Origin: Bombus terrestris
Taxonomy: Eukaryota; Arthropoda; Insecta; Hymenoptera; Apidae
NCBI RefSeq assembly: GCF_910591885.1
Contig: NC_063276.1
Coordinates: forward strand, 7,316,001-7,380,000
Length of the DNA: 64,000 nucleotides
Direction: 5' to 3'
The notes under the pieces were generated by a model. That model saw only the letters and a program-made list of their open reading frames with translations. It made no database searches and had not been told where the DNA came from. The translations under genes and the position numbers were made by a program. Of the stretch, positions 13,343 to 24,638 are shown piece after piece. Each line of letters begins with the position of its first letter. Position 1 is the stretch's first letter.

Positions 13343-13579
13343 TCGCGTAAATCCGAGGAGAACAACAGGATTAACAGCCACGTTGAAAGCTTTCCTTTCG
13401 ATCGAAACGAAAGCGAGATCGAGATAGAAAAATTTCGAGGATCGCGACAAACTTACCCCGGCTACGCTATCGCGATCTATGATAAAATAATAATTACGAA
13501 TTCTACGGAAGGAGGATGGGTGCAAGAAAGTTTGAGAAAGCTGGAAAGTTCATCGAGAGACTCGGAAAAATCTCAGTAA
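13343..13579 (+). other. Open frame following a good splice acceptor
   Basis: ATCCATTTTCAG ends at 13342. The following frame is open for 78 codons to TAA (13577-13579), with a hydrophilic, mixed composition including SEIEIEKFRG and EGGWVQESLRKLESS. An antisense frame is also open over part of it. No family match; a terminal exon is possible but unproven. Confidence 0.15.
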
Positions 13580-14460
13580 TTACTGGTTTTCCGGCGTAGA
13601 CGTCGGCAGACATTTGGGAGAAAGTTTTGGAAAGAGCGGGCAATTGGATTTTCGGATGGAAGCGTGCTCGCAGACACAATGAGATCAGTTGCTTCAATTA
13701 AGTAGAAGGATACTGTCGTTGAACGGGGCTACATAGCAGAGTCTACACGAACCTGGAGCTCCGAAGAGAAGACCATTCCCCTCCGACGCCTCCTCCTCGG
13801 CTAGTCGGGTCCCGAGTCGGCGTAGACACAACCGGTTTCCGCGGTGTTCACCCGCTTTTTGAGAAAAAATTGAACCAGTTTGTAAAACGAAAAAAGCTCT
13901 CCCCACCAGCCTCGTAGACGCCCCTCCTCTATCCCTTTACTCGGATTGCCGCGGAGACTCATGGGAACCGAAGCGATTCCAAGCGTCCCGGAATCCGATG
14001 CGCATCAAATGAAAAAGCCTCCAACGTTGCCAAGATTTTGACCCCCTCTCTCTTTTCCCGCTTCATCCTCCGTTTCTGCGCCTCTCCCACGACCGAAAGG
14101 AAGAGAGAAAGATAGAAAGAAACTAAAACCACCTTTCGCCTTTCCCTTTTTTCCTTCCCTCCAATTTTTTCGTACCCGCCACGAACGAAGCACCGCGGCA
14201 AAAAAAAGAAAAACGCGCCGCACGAAAAAACCGCGAAGGTGTTGCTCTGTGTGACGCGGCGGTACCAAAATGTCGGAGCAGCTTGGTAGATGTGCGAGTG
14301 CGTAAGACGCGAAAACGCGAAGGCTTACGCGGCCTATCGTGAAACACACCGCGGTCCTGAATACGTTCTAGGGAAGAGCGTGGTTGCAACGTAGGCCGCC
14401 TCGAGGCTTCCTGGCAGGGACTATTGATTTTCGAATTGGTTCAAAATTTCCATAATACCA

Positions 14461-15130
14461 CGACGGCTGAGAGGGTACGCCGAAGCGCGGTTTCGGGTAG
14501 AGGGGGGTGAGTGGAGAAGGAGGAATAGAGACAGCGACGGGCAGGAGAAACAGACGGGGGCCGGAGGAGAGAAAACAGAGAAAGAGAAGAGAGACGTGTA
14601 CGGCGAGTACAGTCGTACACTGTGTAGATAGAAGGAGAGGCCGATGCAGGGAAAACCATGAGGGGAAGAGAGATATAGAGAACGAGAGGGAGAGATAGAA
14701 CGAAAGAAGGGGAGGAAGAAGAAGGGTGGAAGCCGAATGCACGTCAGAGGGTGAGTCGCCACGGCCTCGGACGGTTTCGAACTTGGCAAAGTTCAGCGGC
14801 TCAAAAGAGACACCCCGCACCCACTCCACCCTTTCGAGAGCACCCCACCATGATTCACCCTTCCTCCTTCTTCCCCTGCACCGTTTCTCGCTTCTCCTAG
14901 GCTTCTCTCGCCCGTCGGCCAACTTCATTCCTGCACCAACCCCCGCGCACCAACAATTCCCCCACAAACGAACCGAGCATCTCGCGCGCACGTGTACACG
15001 TATACGTGTACTATATGTGAGTGTACATGTGCACATCGTCACATACACAAACGCGTTCCCCTTCCTATCTGCACCCTCCTCTGTCATTTGCCGAGCACCT
15101 CCGCACAACACGCCGCGCGCTTTCCTCTAT
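14461..15130. other. Purine block followed by pyrimidine block, switch near 14.78 kb
   Basis: The + strand is strongly purine-rich from about 14.48 to 14.76 kb, then C/T-rich from about 14.80 to 14.96 kb, and ends in the alternating tract at 14.98-15.01 kb. Long frames on both strands follow from the composition. A GTGAGT donor-like site lies at about 14751. Confidence 0.5.
14983..15011. repeat. Alternating purine-pyrimidine tract with 18-bp palindrome
   Basis: Twenty-nine consecutive bases alternate pyrimidine and purine without a break, beginning CGCGCGCACGTG. The inner segment 14994-15011, GTACACGTATACGTGTAC, is a perfect palindrome. Such tracts are prone to Z-DNA or cruciform structure under negative supercoiling. 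Confidence 0.85.
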
Positions 15131-16686
15131 GTGTCCGTGTAACAACGATACCGACGACGTGAACGACCGCTCGTTCCTCGTTCCTCGTTGCGTTACATCG
15201 TGCTAACGATACCACCGGCAAGGGTATTACCCTCCTTGTCCCGTTCGGCATCGCTTTCCAGAAGGAACGGTGTTTAATGCGTTATCCGAACATCTCGCCC
15301 CGGAGACATTCTCTCTCTCTCTCTCTTTGTTTCTTTCTCTTTCTCTTCCCCCGCAGCTTTTTTTTTGCTCGCCTCTTCTTCTCCACTCGCGCGCTTTTTG
15401 TCCTGCCTGCAACTTTTGCCTTCGACCTGTACACGCTTTCAGGACTCATCGCACGATTACCAAGAAATACGCGATTACCGTCTAATTATCCTAGGGGCAG
15501 TAAAGCGTACCAATTACAGGATCGAACTACGGTTTCGCTTACCACTCTGTGTCTCGTATATTGAAACACGCGATGCGATTCGACGAAGTTGCCGAGAATC
15601 GGAAAACAAACGTCGCTTTCAAGAATAAAAGCAGAAGCTTCGTTGCTAGTCGGTGCAAAAAATTTAATCTCTTTCCATTGACGTCGATCGAGCCAACGGA
15701 TCGGCATTTCTGAAAATTCTCCATACGGATTCTCGTAATTTGCGCGCGAGCGAGATCAAAAGCGCTTCGGCAAAATTCTTGGAGGCCACGAGGCTCGCAC
15801 AGAGAAGAAGAGAGAAAGCATTGTTGGCCACCGTACCGCGGACAGAATGACGTACGACCAGACGTTGCATTCCTCTCTTTTTACGAATTCCTCCCCCTTT
15901 TCCTCCTGCCGCTGTTTCTTCGCTCGGATCCTGCTGCTCCCTTCGCGACAAAGATAAAAAAAAAAAAAGAAGAAGAGAAAGACAGAAACAAAATCCTTAA
16001 GAAAAAAAAAGATATGATAAAGAAATAAAGAGACGGAGAGATGTAAAAAAGGAAGAGAGCGCAGACGAAAAAAGTCGAGTAAGAGAGGATGGAAAGAGGG
16101 AAGAAAAAGGTTAGAGTTTCGACTCTGTCCATGGACTCTCGAGTCTTTTTTTTCGAGATGGGGCAGCGAGCCGGTCGTTCGACGGCTACGGGCAGGATCC
16201 ACTTGAAAAGTGCGCGGTAACTCCGCCAAAAGGGGCATGAATCGTCGAGCGTGCCGTGACATGACCTGTCCTAACTGGACGAATCTCGTACCGTGCACGG
16301 CTACCGTGCTCTCTTCTGCACGATCACACTTCGTTCGGGTTACTTCGTTCTACCTCTTCTCTTCGGCCACTTCTCCCACCGAGCCTCGCCTCCGCATCCC
16401 TTCTTAACGACGCGTGTTTCGCCAACCGGACCAGCTTTACGCTTAAAACTGTATCCGTATCTCGCCTTCCTTTTGCTTCCTTTATCCCTACTACGGCCAA
16501 GTGAAATTGAGCACTAGTTCGCGTTGTAAACGGTTCAGACGCGGCTGACCCCGATGCAGCGCTATGCGATTCTAGATGCCTGTTTTTCGACAAGCAGATC
16601 GACCGAACTACTTCAACGATGAATTTAGGATTAGATGGTTGCTTGTGTGGAATCGTGCGGCACGTACGAAAAGTCTGCGATTGATC

Positions 16687-16997
16687 TTGGAAACCGTGGC
16701 GGTATAGTTTGTAATATAGGTCCGAAGGAAAGTTTCGAAAGATTCGTGGTAGCACATTAAATATGTAAGAATGTAGTTGAGAAAAAATGACTGTAGCTTT
16801 CCCATGGCGAAATCTACTAGGTAACCTTACATTCCTAGATAATAGTATCTTTGTAATCGCGTTATGTAGCTACGAAAAATTTCCAATTCTTTGGAAATTG
16901 CTGCTGTAATTTGTAATACAAAATCGAAAAGTTAGCAAAGTTTCACGGATCTTTAAGCGTATTAAACATGTGAAAAAGTAGTTCAGACATAAATGAC
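16687..16997. repeat. Diverged direct duplication, period about 204 bp
   Basis: The interval 16687-16791 realigns by eye with 16891-16997. Both begin TTGGAAA, pass through TTGTAATA, then ATTAAA-ATGT, GTAGTT-AG and end AAATGAC in the same order. The copies have many substitutions and small indels, so the duplication is old. No reading frame is shared. It may be a partial tandem duplication or two relics of an interspersed repeat. The homology call is by eye, not from a scored alignment. Confidence 0.5.
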
Positions 16998-19774
16998 CCT
17001 AATATACGGTTCTAACTTTAGGATTCCCGCTAGAGCCTTTTATCGATTGCCGTCAAGTTTCTTATAATCGCGACGTTGTTCCCCAGGTTTTTGTCTATCG
17101 TTTGCACGAGGAAAAAATCTTGCCAGTGTTTTTCGAAATTTTACTGTCCGCTAAAATAACGGATATTACCTGTAACGCGCGTCTTGCAGCGCATTAACGA
17201 TCAGACGAGTTGGCAAATTTGCCCGGCAACGACAACGCGTTAACGAGAGGGTCGAGCTAGGCACGTAAATACTTTTCAAGCTCATTAAGTGCACACTGAG
17301 AGAGTATGACAATTTTCGCGCTGCTTCTCCACCGGCTATCATCCGTGTAAAAACACACTTACGTTTCAACGTTCACGAGGATTCCCCAGAGCTCGGTGAA
17401 TTTCAAATTAGATAAAAACCGTAATTCAAAAACCGTTTATAACCACCCGCTGATATATTATAAACGCGATTAAAAATACCCTTTCTTTTTGTATTCTTCT
17501 TACGAGTAATTATACGCCCTTTTTATGCTTAAAACACTTTGTCAGACGATTTCCTGTAACGCTAGTTTGTACCTATCGAGGTACAAATTAAAATGTTTAT
17601 AGTACGCTATTGAAAATTACTCGAATCGTTAGAAGTTCATACAGCCTGATCTATAAAATTTGTATGTAAGATTAGGACGCTATAAAACTACCGACAAAGC
17701 TAAAACGTAAGAGTACGAGGGAAGTTGAGATAGATGTGAAAAATTGAATAAACGGAAACAAACATAAATCTAGAAAATTTCAACGAAAAATTACGAGTTG
17801 GTTGTTCAAAGAACTCTGGTAATTCTAGCGTCAAAATGAAATACTAGAAAATAATTACACTCGTTAGTGGAAATAACAAGTTCTCAAAATGACCCGGCTA
17901 CGATAAAGGAAAAAAAAAAAAAAAAGAAAAGAAAGAAAAAAGAGAAAAGGGAGGAACAGGTACAGTACTAGCGATGGAGGAAAAGTAAGAACCGATTTGT
18001 TAACGAGGTTTCTCGAGGTAATTAACTGGAGGAGGATGCGTACGGGACATATAGGTTTAGTGTGCGAATTAGCCGCATCAACATAATTACAGAACACGCA
18101 TGCCGTCGTTTATACTTACCGATTGTAATTATAACACATAGAACAAATTGAAGTTTGCTTAACGGTCTAGCCTGCCGACCGATAGTAAATTCAACGACAA
18201 GTTAACGTTCCCATGTAGCGCAAAAACTGAACGGCATGTAAACGCCGAATCGATAAATCTATTACGATAAGAGGACGTGTTACAACTTCACCGTTACTCA
18301 TACGCAACGCACACAAACACACACACGCACGCATGTACACACATGAACAAATGCAACAGGACACACATACACGCATACAATAACGAGTAGAAAAACTTCC
18401 GTTAGCTTCCTAACCGGGCAAGTAAAAGGAACGATAGTCCGGCGTGCAGCTTTTTAATTTCCCATTTTCCCGCGGTCGATACACCAAGTTTTTTGCATTT
18501 TTTTACATTTTCTTAGCGATCTATCGTGCGAAAGTAAGAAGCACCGTTGCTCGATTTTGCGCCGGTGATTTCGACTCTGGGAACGAAATCACGATTCCTA
18601 TCAAATTCTTTAGCAAATATAATTGCCATCCTGATACTTTGCCACCTACGCAATCTTTTCCTTTGTTCTCCTGCCAATTTCTGCAGGCTACTATAATTCT
18701 TTTTTCGCGGCTTTACTTTAATTAATTAATTAGTTAATTATAATTAACGAATGCAAACGATACCGAGCTGACGTTGATCAATATAGATTACCATAGAGGC
18801 ACGTGGACTCAGAGACGATTTCAGTTACCACCAGCCAGTCTCGACAGCAGACATTAAAGCGTAGTTCTGGTCGAGCAATTTCACTTTTGTCGGTAGCCGA
18901 ATTACTCTATCCCTTTAAACGTAGCGCAACGAGAAAGAGAAAAGCTTCGAAAGTCGAAAGTCGGTCGCAGTCGCGAGGTTGAAAAGGGACGAGGAGCCTG
19001 CCTTCTTTCTGCGACTCGACGTCAGCTCGAAATCCAGTTTCTTCGTAAAGAAAGAGCCGGAAATTTTCTCAAGCTCGAAGGCTATCCTGTTTTTTGTTCC
19101 ACGGAATCTTCGGGCTGGTGCAGAGGGGAGGGAGGGAGGGTATCGTTTGATCGTAGAGGATTTACTCCCGTGACTGAAACAGCGGAGGATATCGCAAAAA
19201 GAGGAAAAAAAAGGGGCAAGAATCGAGCACGGTCCACAGGTAGACGCATCGAAATCGAGAGGGGTTGACTGGAATCGAAAGAAACGCACGCACGGTCGGG
19301 TTAAAACCGTGGCAGCGAGGTCGCGAAGGCTCGTCGACGACGACCCACTGCCACCCTGTGCGACCGGAGAGCCCACGAGCTCGATTCGAAATCCGAGGAA
19401 AAGAAGAAGCCGAGAATCGAACAGGCGAACAGAGAAAGAGGTAGCGAGAGAAAGAGAGATAAAGAGAGAGAAAGAAAGGAAAAGATATCGAAGAGTAGCA
19501 AGGGCTCCTCGTCTTCCTCCCACTCTAAGATCCCGGCTTAGCGACCGGAAAATAAGAATAAAAAGCCCCACGGGATGAGAGGAATTAAAAAACCATAAAA
19601 GTACCGTCTACGCCAATGCGATTGGAAACGTTGCGATATAATGTGCGACGTTCCAATAATATCGCCCCGTCCTTGTACTTATTTCGTTTTCTCTCAAGAA
19701 CAGGGGAAAATTTCAATCTAGAGGCGTGTATATTTTTTGCTGGCAATTTGCAAGTTCGATCGTCTCCCTTGTTG

Positions 19775-19833
19775 TAAACGACGACAACGACGACGACGAC
19801 GACGACGAGAACGACCACGACTGCGATTACGAC
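19775..19833. repeat. GAC/ACG trinucleotide repeat
   Basis: An imperfect run of GAC units with a few substitutions. A looser relative with ACG/ACC units lies at about 8222-8330. Confidence 0.9.
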
Positions 19834-20517
19834 GATATGACGAAGAGGAGAGGACCGAGATTATCCGACGAGAGTAATTTCGTTTGGCGATTAAAATTGA
19901 AATGGTGATTCCGTGGGCGGAAGACGCGCGGAAAGTTACGCTGAAAAATTCGATATTTAACGTAGATATAATATTAACAGTTTTCCAATAAGTGGACAAA
20001 AATATCGAGAAAGTATCGGACCGAAGGGAAACTACAATGTATTTACCATGGCTCGGTTCCGAGCAGCGTGTACCAAACGATGCAACGAATATACGCGGTG
20101 CTTTCAATTAACACAAATTTCACACGAGAGCGTCTCGTTCGACTAGTGGCTTCGGAGCACTGGCCAGCATATCAAGATTCACCGGGCAATTTATTTTGCT
20201 GCTATGCGAATGCGAATGACCGGCAGAAGCTCGTGAACACGAGTATCATCAATGTTAAGAGCATCTTAACACAGACTGATGAGAATACGAGGTTAGTTGT
20301 ATGCAGCTGTCACTGTACTCGATTCGTCGTGTATCGTCGTACGTAGTAGCGTGGAGGCCAGTTACGGTGCAAAAGCCTGGTGGTTTCATTATGCGTGAGA
20401 CAGAGCGGATACGACTCGTACCAGGGACTGTACTCCGGCGAGACGCGTTTAACCAGTAGGGCTATTTCGAATATTCGTTAAAAAGTATCTCCGATGCGAA
20501 TCGACTCTCCTACATTC

Positions 20518-20557
20518 AACTCGGTTCAATTCGACTCGGTTCGACTCGGCTCGATTT
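20518..20557. repeat. Short tandem repeat of ACTCGGTTCG-type units
   Basis: Three to four imperfect copies of a decamer ACTCGGTTCG, with one 15-nt variant and one TT-to-CT change. Confidence 0.75.
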
Positions 20558-22130
20558 ATGTACGACGATGGAAGTAAAAGTCGAAGGGGAAGGAAAAGAG
20601 AACAAGCAGACGTACGGACACGAAGTCCTGATCACCGAGATAAAAACGATAAAAACAATTTACGCGAAATGCGAATATAAAGAACGTTCCCCCCGGCGCG
20701 TGCATTTACAATTATCGTCGCGATCGCAAACGAGATTCCAGCACGTTTCGGAGCGATCGATCGGAGCGCCGTTCCGACCAGCTCTAGTTACTTTAACCGT
20801 GTGTTCTCGGCGAACGAACGTAATGAAAGAACAAGAAACGGCCGACTAGAAGCGAAAGGAACACACGAAGGGAAGAGCAAAAGCGTAGAAAGAGAAAGAG
20901 AAACAAAGACCGGGGCAACCATGAGCGAGAGATACGAAGGATTGGAAAGGGAAAGAGAAGAAGATGGAATAAAATGGTGAGCCGGCAGAGTGTAGAGTCG
21001 TGACGAGGAGGTGAAACAACGTTGGCCTAGGAGAGAAGTTAGAGATGGCAATGTAACAGGCTCTCTATTCGCGCGTAAGCACCGCCGACATACGTGCTTG
21101 ATCGCGATACACACGGCCAAAAGAGTAGGAAGCCCGCGTGCACACAAATTCCGGGGCTCGTCTGGATCCGACTAGTCGACTGCACGTTTTTCGAAATATA
21201 GGAAAGTTATGAAATATCGTGAGCGCCGTGAAACTTTTAATGCGAGGTCCGGTGGCTTGGTCGTCCCCTGCCCCCTTCTTCCTATTCTCGCTCTCCTCGA
21301 CAGCCTCTATATAGAATACACCTGGCCGTATAAGCGAGGCTCCTACCCCTAGTGTGGCATGGGGTGGCGCGGGTAACTTTTTTATTAAAAAAGTTTTTCG
21401 AAATAAAAATCAGACGCTGTCCTGGTGGGGATAGACACGCGGCCCCTTACACGTACACCCACGCTTACTCAAGAATATACAGTAGGCAGAGCCTTCTTCG
21501 TCGCGCAACTTTCTGCTCCTATGCACGGACTCGCATTAAGCACACGCATCTGCTCGTAACTCACGATCGTTTATTCATCGCGGGCGGGCGGACGTGGGGT
21601 TAGGCTTAAAGAAACATTGTCGAGGGCTATATAGTTTTCGTATTACATCGCTGGGTACACCGAAAAGTCATAAGACTTTGAACCGATGCGATGACGTTCG
21701 CGTTTCTCTTATTTCGTTATACCTATAGAAGGGAAGACGAGAAAGGCAGACGTTTCTCTTGGAAATAGATCTGGCCTTTATCGGGCGCGCTCGGCATTTA
21801 TCCTTGGCGCATAACGCCAAAGTGGAGGAGAAGTCGGCCTGTGTCTTCGGTTGTGGTAACATTTCTCTGCCATGTAAATAACATTTCTCCCCCGATAGTC
21901 GATGCCCGAAACAAACAAACCACTCAACGAGTCCGGCCAGTGAAACATCCGGGGGCACCTCCTCCCTTTTGATATGGGTCAACCAAAACCGCGGCACCGC
22001 TAGCCCCCGTGAGGCTTCGCGGCCCCATCCCTCCGTATATCGGCTGTTCGCCGACGAATCCACCGGTGTTCCCTCGTTCGCGCGCGCACAGTACATACAT
22101 ACAGGCCACGTAAAAGCGATCGCTCGCTTG

Positions 22131-23047
22131 TGCATGTGTACACGTACAGAGAGAGAGTGAGAGAGTGGGAGAGAAAGAGAAAAAGAGAGAGAAGGCGAGA
22201 ACGAGAGCGCAGGCAAGGAGAGGACGAGAGCGTGCGTACAATCAGAGAAACTGCGAAAGCGACGGCGTCGTGGCGGAGGGTACGAACCAGCCAGGAGGAG
22301 ACCGAGGAGCAAGAGGCGGAGGCGGAGAAGGAGGATGAAGAGTACGGAGCAGGAGACGGAGGAGAAAGAGGCGGAGGAGGCAGAAAAGCGGAGGTGGCTC
22401 GTTCGGGGGATCTTTATCAAAGTCAACGCACGCCGGTCACCATGGCAACGAAATTGGATTTTTTTTTCGAAGTTTTTTCGGCCCTTCTCGCCGGCGCCCA
22501 TTCCCGAAGGGGGCGAGAGAGGAGATGGAGGCTCGACGGAGGAGATGGCGGTGGCAGCGGCGGCGGTGGCAGCGGCGGCGGCGGCGGCGGTGGCGGCAGT
22601 GGCGGAGCAGGCAGAGGGAAAAGTGGTAGGAGAGATCGGAGGAAAAGAGAAAAGGGGAAAGAGAGCTAGAAAGAGAGAAAGAGTATCGAGAAGGTCGGGG
22701 AGGCTCTGACGAACGGCGACCGGGGAAGCCAATAATTCGAATTGAGAACAGCCAATGGCCGTGCATCTGATTTTTTGTCGTATCATCGTCGAGGTCGTCC
22801 GCCCTCTCCCTAGCCCCCGCATTGCTCCCCCACCCCCGCCCCCCTTCCGCCCGTCGCGGCCGCGCGACGAAAGGGGCCGCTCTGCCTCGCTTTTTGTAAA
22901 ATCTCCCATCTTCCACCATTGCCTCTCTCCACCACCACACACACTACCACCATCACCTCTGTCCTTCTCCGTCTTCTCCTCCACCTCCATCTACCTCCTC
23001 CGCCTCCACCTCCGTGTCGTTCTAACTCTTCGTTGTCCTGGACTCTC
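22131..23047. other. Purine block followed by pyrimidine block, switch near 22.74 kb
   Basis: GA/GGC-rich sequence from about 22.13 to 22.69 kb is followed by C-rich sequence from about 22.80 to 23.04 kb. CpG is dense. The - strand open frame of 440 codons covering this block and DNA to its left is the longest in the window, but has no recognisable domain. Confidence 0.5.
22545..22611. repeat. GGC/CCG trinucleotide repeat
   Basis: An interrupted GGC run with GGT and AGC variants. It reads as poly-Gly, poly-Ala or poly-Ala/Thr depending on frame, and opens long frames on both strands, including one of 440 codons on the - strand. None resembles a known protein. It may form part of a GC-rich 5' leader. 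Confidence 0.9.
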
Positions 23048-23123
23048 TCCTATGGTGTTTTGTTGGATATATATATACATATATATATGTGTATATATAT
23101 ACACATATATGTACACCATAGGA
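23048..23123. repeat. Nested inverted repeat enclosing a TA-rich core
   Basis: The outer arms TCCTATGGTGT (23048-23058) and ACACCATAGGA (23113-23123) are perfect 11-base complements. The interior is TA-rich, with its own palindrome around GTGTATATATATACAC. The whole can fold as a long hairpin or cruciform of about 76 nt. It sits just to the right of the pyrimidine-rich block that ends near 23.04 kb. No known insect microRNA sequence was recognised in either arm. Confidence 0.8.
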
Positions 23124-24630
23124 TACGTGCGCATCGGTCGGAGGTGTCCCGTCGATGTACAGTGGCGAAAAGGCTCGAGTACGATACACTGACTCTGACA
23201 GGAGGAAACGTTACACTAATCGGCCAGGATGTCTCTTCGATTTAGCTATTTCGTCCGAGTCAATTTCGTCAAAGGGGGCAAACTTTTTCAACCTGACTCC
23301 GGACAAACGCTTTTCTTCCGATTCTTTCCTTTGTATAGTAGAACGTAGAATTCGACAGAAGCTCTTCCCTCTGTCGAACGCCAGTGGCATATGTACACAA
23401 AAACTATATTTTCATCGTCTAGAAATCTCTTGAAATTTCATAAAAGACCCTTGTTCGCAATTCCTCGGATTCCAGCTTAATAACACAATTTCTCGGTATC
23501 GAGTAAACTAGAAACTCGAAAAAAGTAAAATCGCGGTAACTAAAAGCTTCGATACTAACCCTTTGACAGCAAAGACAACATACTCGAGTAACCTGGAGCG
23601 AGGCAAGTACGAGCCTGAGGGGAGGGATTACAATCTTCAGTGGTCGTCGTAAGACTGAATCGAATACATACGCATGTAAGTACATTGTGGCGCATCTACA
23701 AAAATCGTCGTAAATAGGCAGGGAGAGACGAGGAGGAACCATTCGAAAACAGCGATCTGTATTTAACCGTGTGAACTTTCATTACGATTTCAATGACGTC
23801 CAAGGTAACAAGACTTGGATCGGTCCAAATATAAATGGCCCGCGATATTATAAAAATATAATGATCCGCGAAGGATTGGCCCGTTTCCGTATGCCGAAGA
23901 TACACGGACTAGGCCACGTCCTTCGCCAGACGAGGTTGCTTTCGGGTTAATCCGGTCTCCTCGCTAAAAGCAAGCAAGCGAGACGCGAGCGTGGTTGTCC
24001 TTTTCAGAATCTCGCGGGTATCACGTACCCGAGCGAGCCACATACACACTGCCGCCCCCTGCTGTTCCCTCCTCTTCCTCTTGCCGCCCCTTCCTGGGCC
24101 AGTGTAGCGGCGCGAGTTGAAAGCTCGAGAGCGGGAAAGAGTACGGGAACTTCCGGTGGAACGATCCAACGAGTCAGGCATTCCGCGGCGGCAAAGTTCG
24201 AGCTGGTCGGGCCCGAGGCTCGCTCTTAATGACGCCAGAATCAACGGCGGAAGTGTGCTTTAGAGTTCTCGAGCACGACTCGAAGCGATCGAGTCGAACG
24301 AGATCGTTGTTTGCCCTGTGAAGCCGTTTCGTAAACAGCTGCCCGATACTGGTTCGCGATGTTCGCGTTCTCTAGAGCCTGCTCGAGCGGCTTCTTCGGG
24401 GAAATGAATTTTAAAAAAAGGGACGACCGTTTAAGTCGACGTTAGAACCATTTAAACCAAGCAGATTTTTAGAAAAAGAAGGAAAAACGATTGCCGTAAA
24501 AGTGTAATTGGACGAGAAACGATTTTAAGCGAAGCGAACGCGGAGCTCGAGTCGGGTTATCGTGAAAGAAAGATATACGCTATTGATCGGTGTTAACAAC
24601 CGGAAGTAATACGATACGCTATTGACACGT

Positions 24631-24638
24631 TATAAATA
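24631..24638 (+). promoter_or_regulatory. TATA-box-like element
   Basis: TATAAATA is followed 20-30 bp downstream by a GC-rich stretch (GGTAGCGGCGCGCG). The spacing would fit a transcription start near 24.66 kb. No initiator consensus or coding exon is attached, so this is weak. Confidence 0.2.

Larger units (their letters stand above)
8755..14460. other. Non-coding stretch with a few exon-like intervals
   Basis: Apart from the mariner-type element and the three exon-like intervals listed separately, nothing is recognised. DNA is of mixed composition without long repeats. Several GTAAG-type donors occur (for example 10811 and 13099) without a convincing partner acceptor. Confidence 0.55.
15131..22130. 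other. Gene-poor DNA with low-complexity blocks
   Basis: No gene supported. It contains a CT run near 15.31 kb, A-rich/GA-rich DNA near 15.95-16.1 kb, the duplicated segment at 16.7-17.0 kb, CA-rich DNA near 18.3 kb, a TTAATTAA-type palindromic patch near 18.72-18.75 kb, the GAC repeat near 19.8 kb, the decamer repeat near 20.5 kb and a TATATA motif near 21.31 kb. Confidence 0.55.

Noticed and set aside
14368..15111. 247-codon - strand frame
   Set aside because: It is made of Ser/Leu/Pro-rich low-complexity sequence that follows from the purine/pyrimidine blocks; no family resemblance.
21668..22990. Longest open frame in the window (440 codons, - strand)
   Set aside because: It crosses a GGC/CCG repeat and GA/CT-rich blocks, has poly-Ala and Ser/Leu/Phe runs, opposes another open frame, and shows no domain or splice structure.
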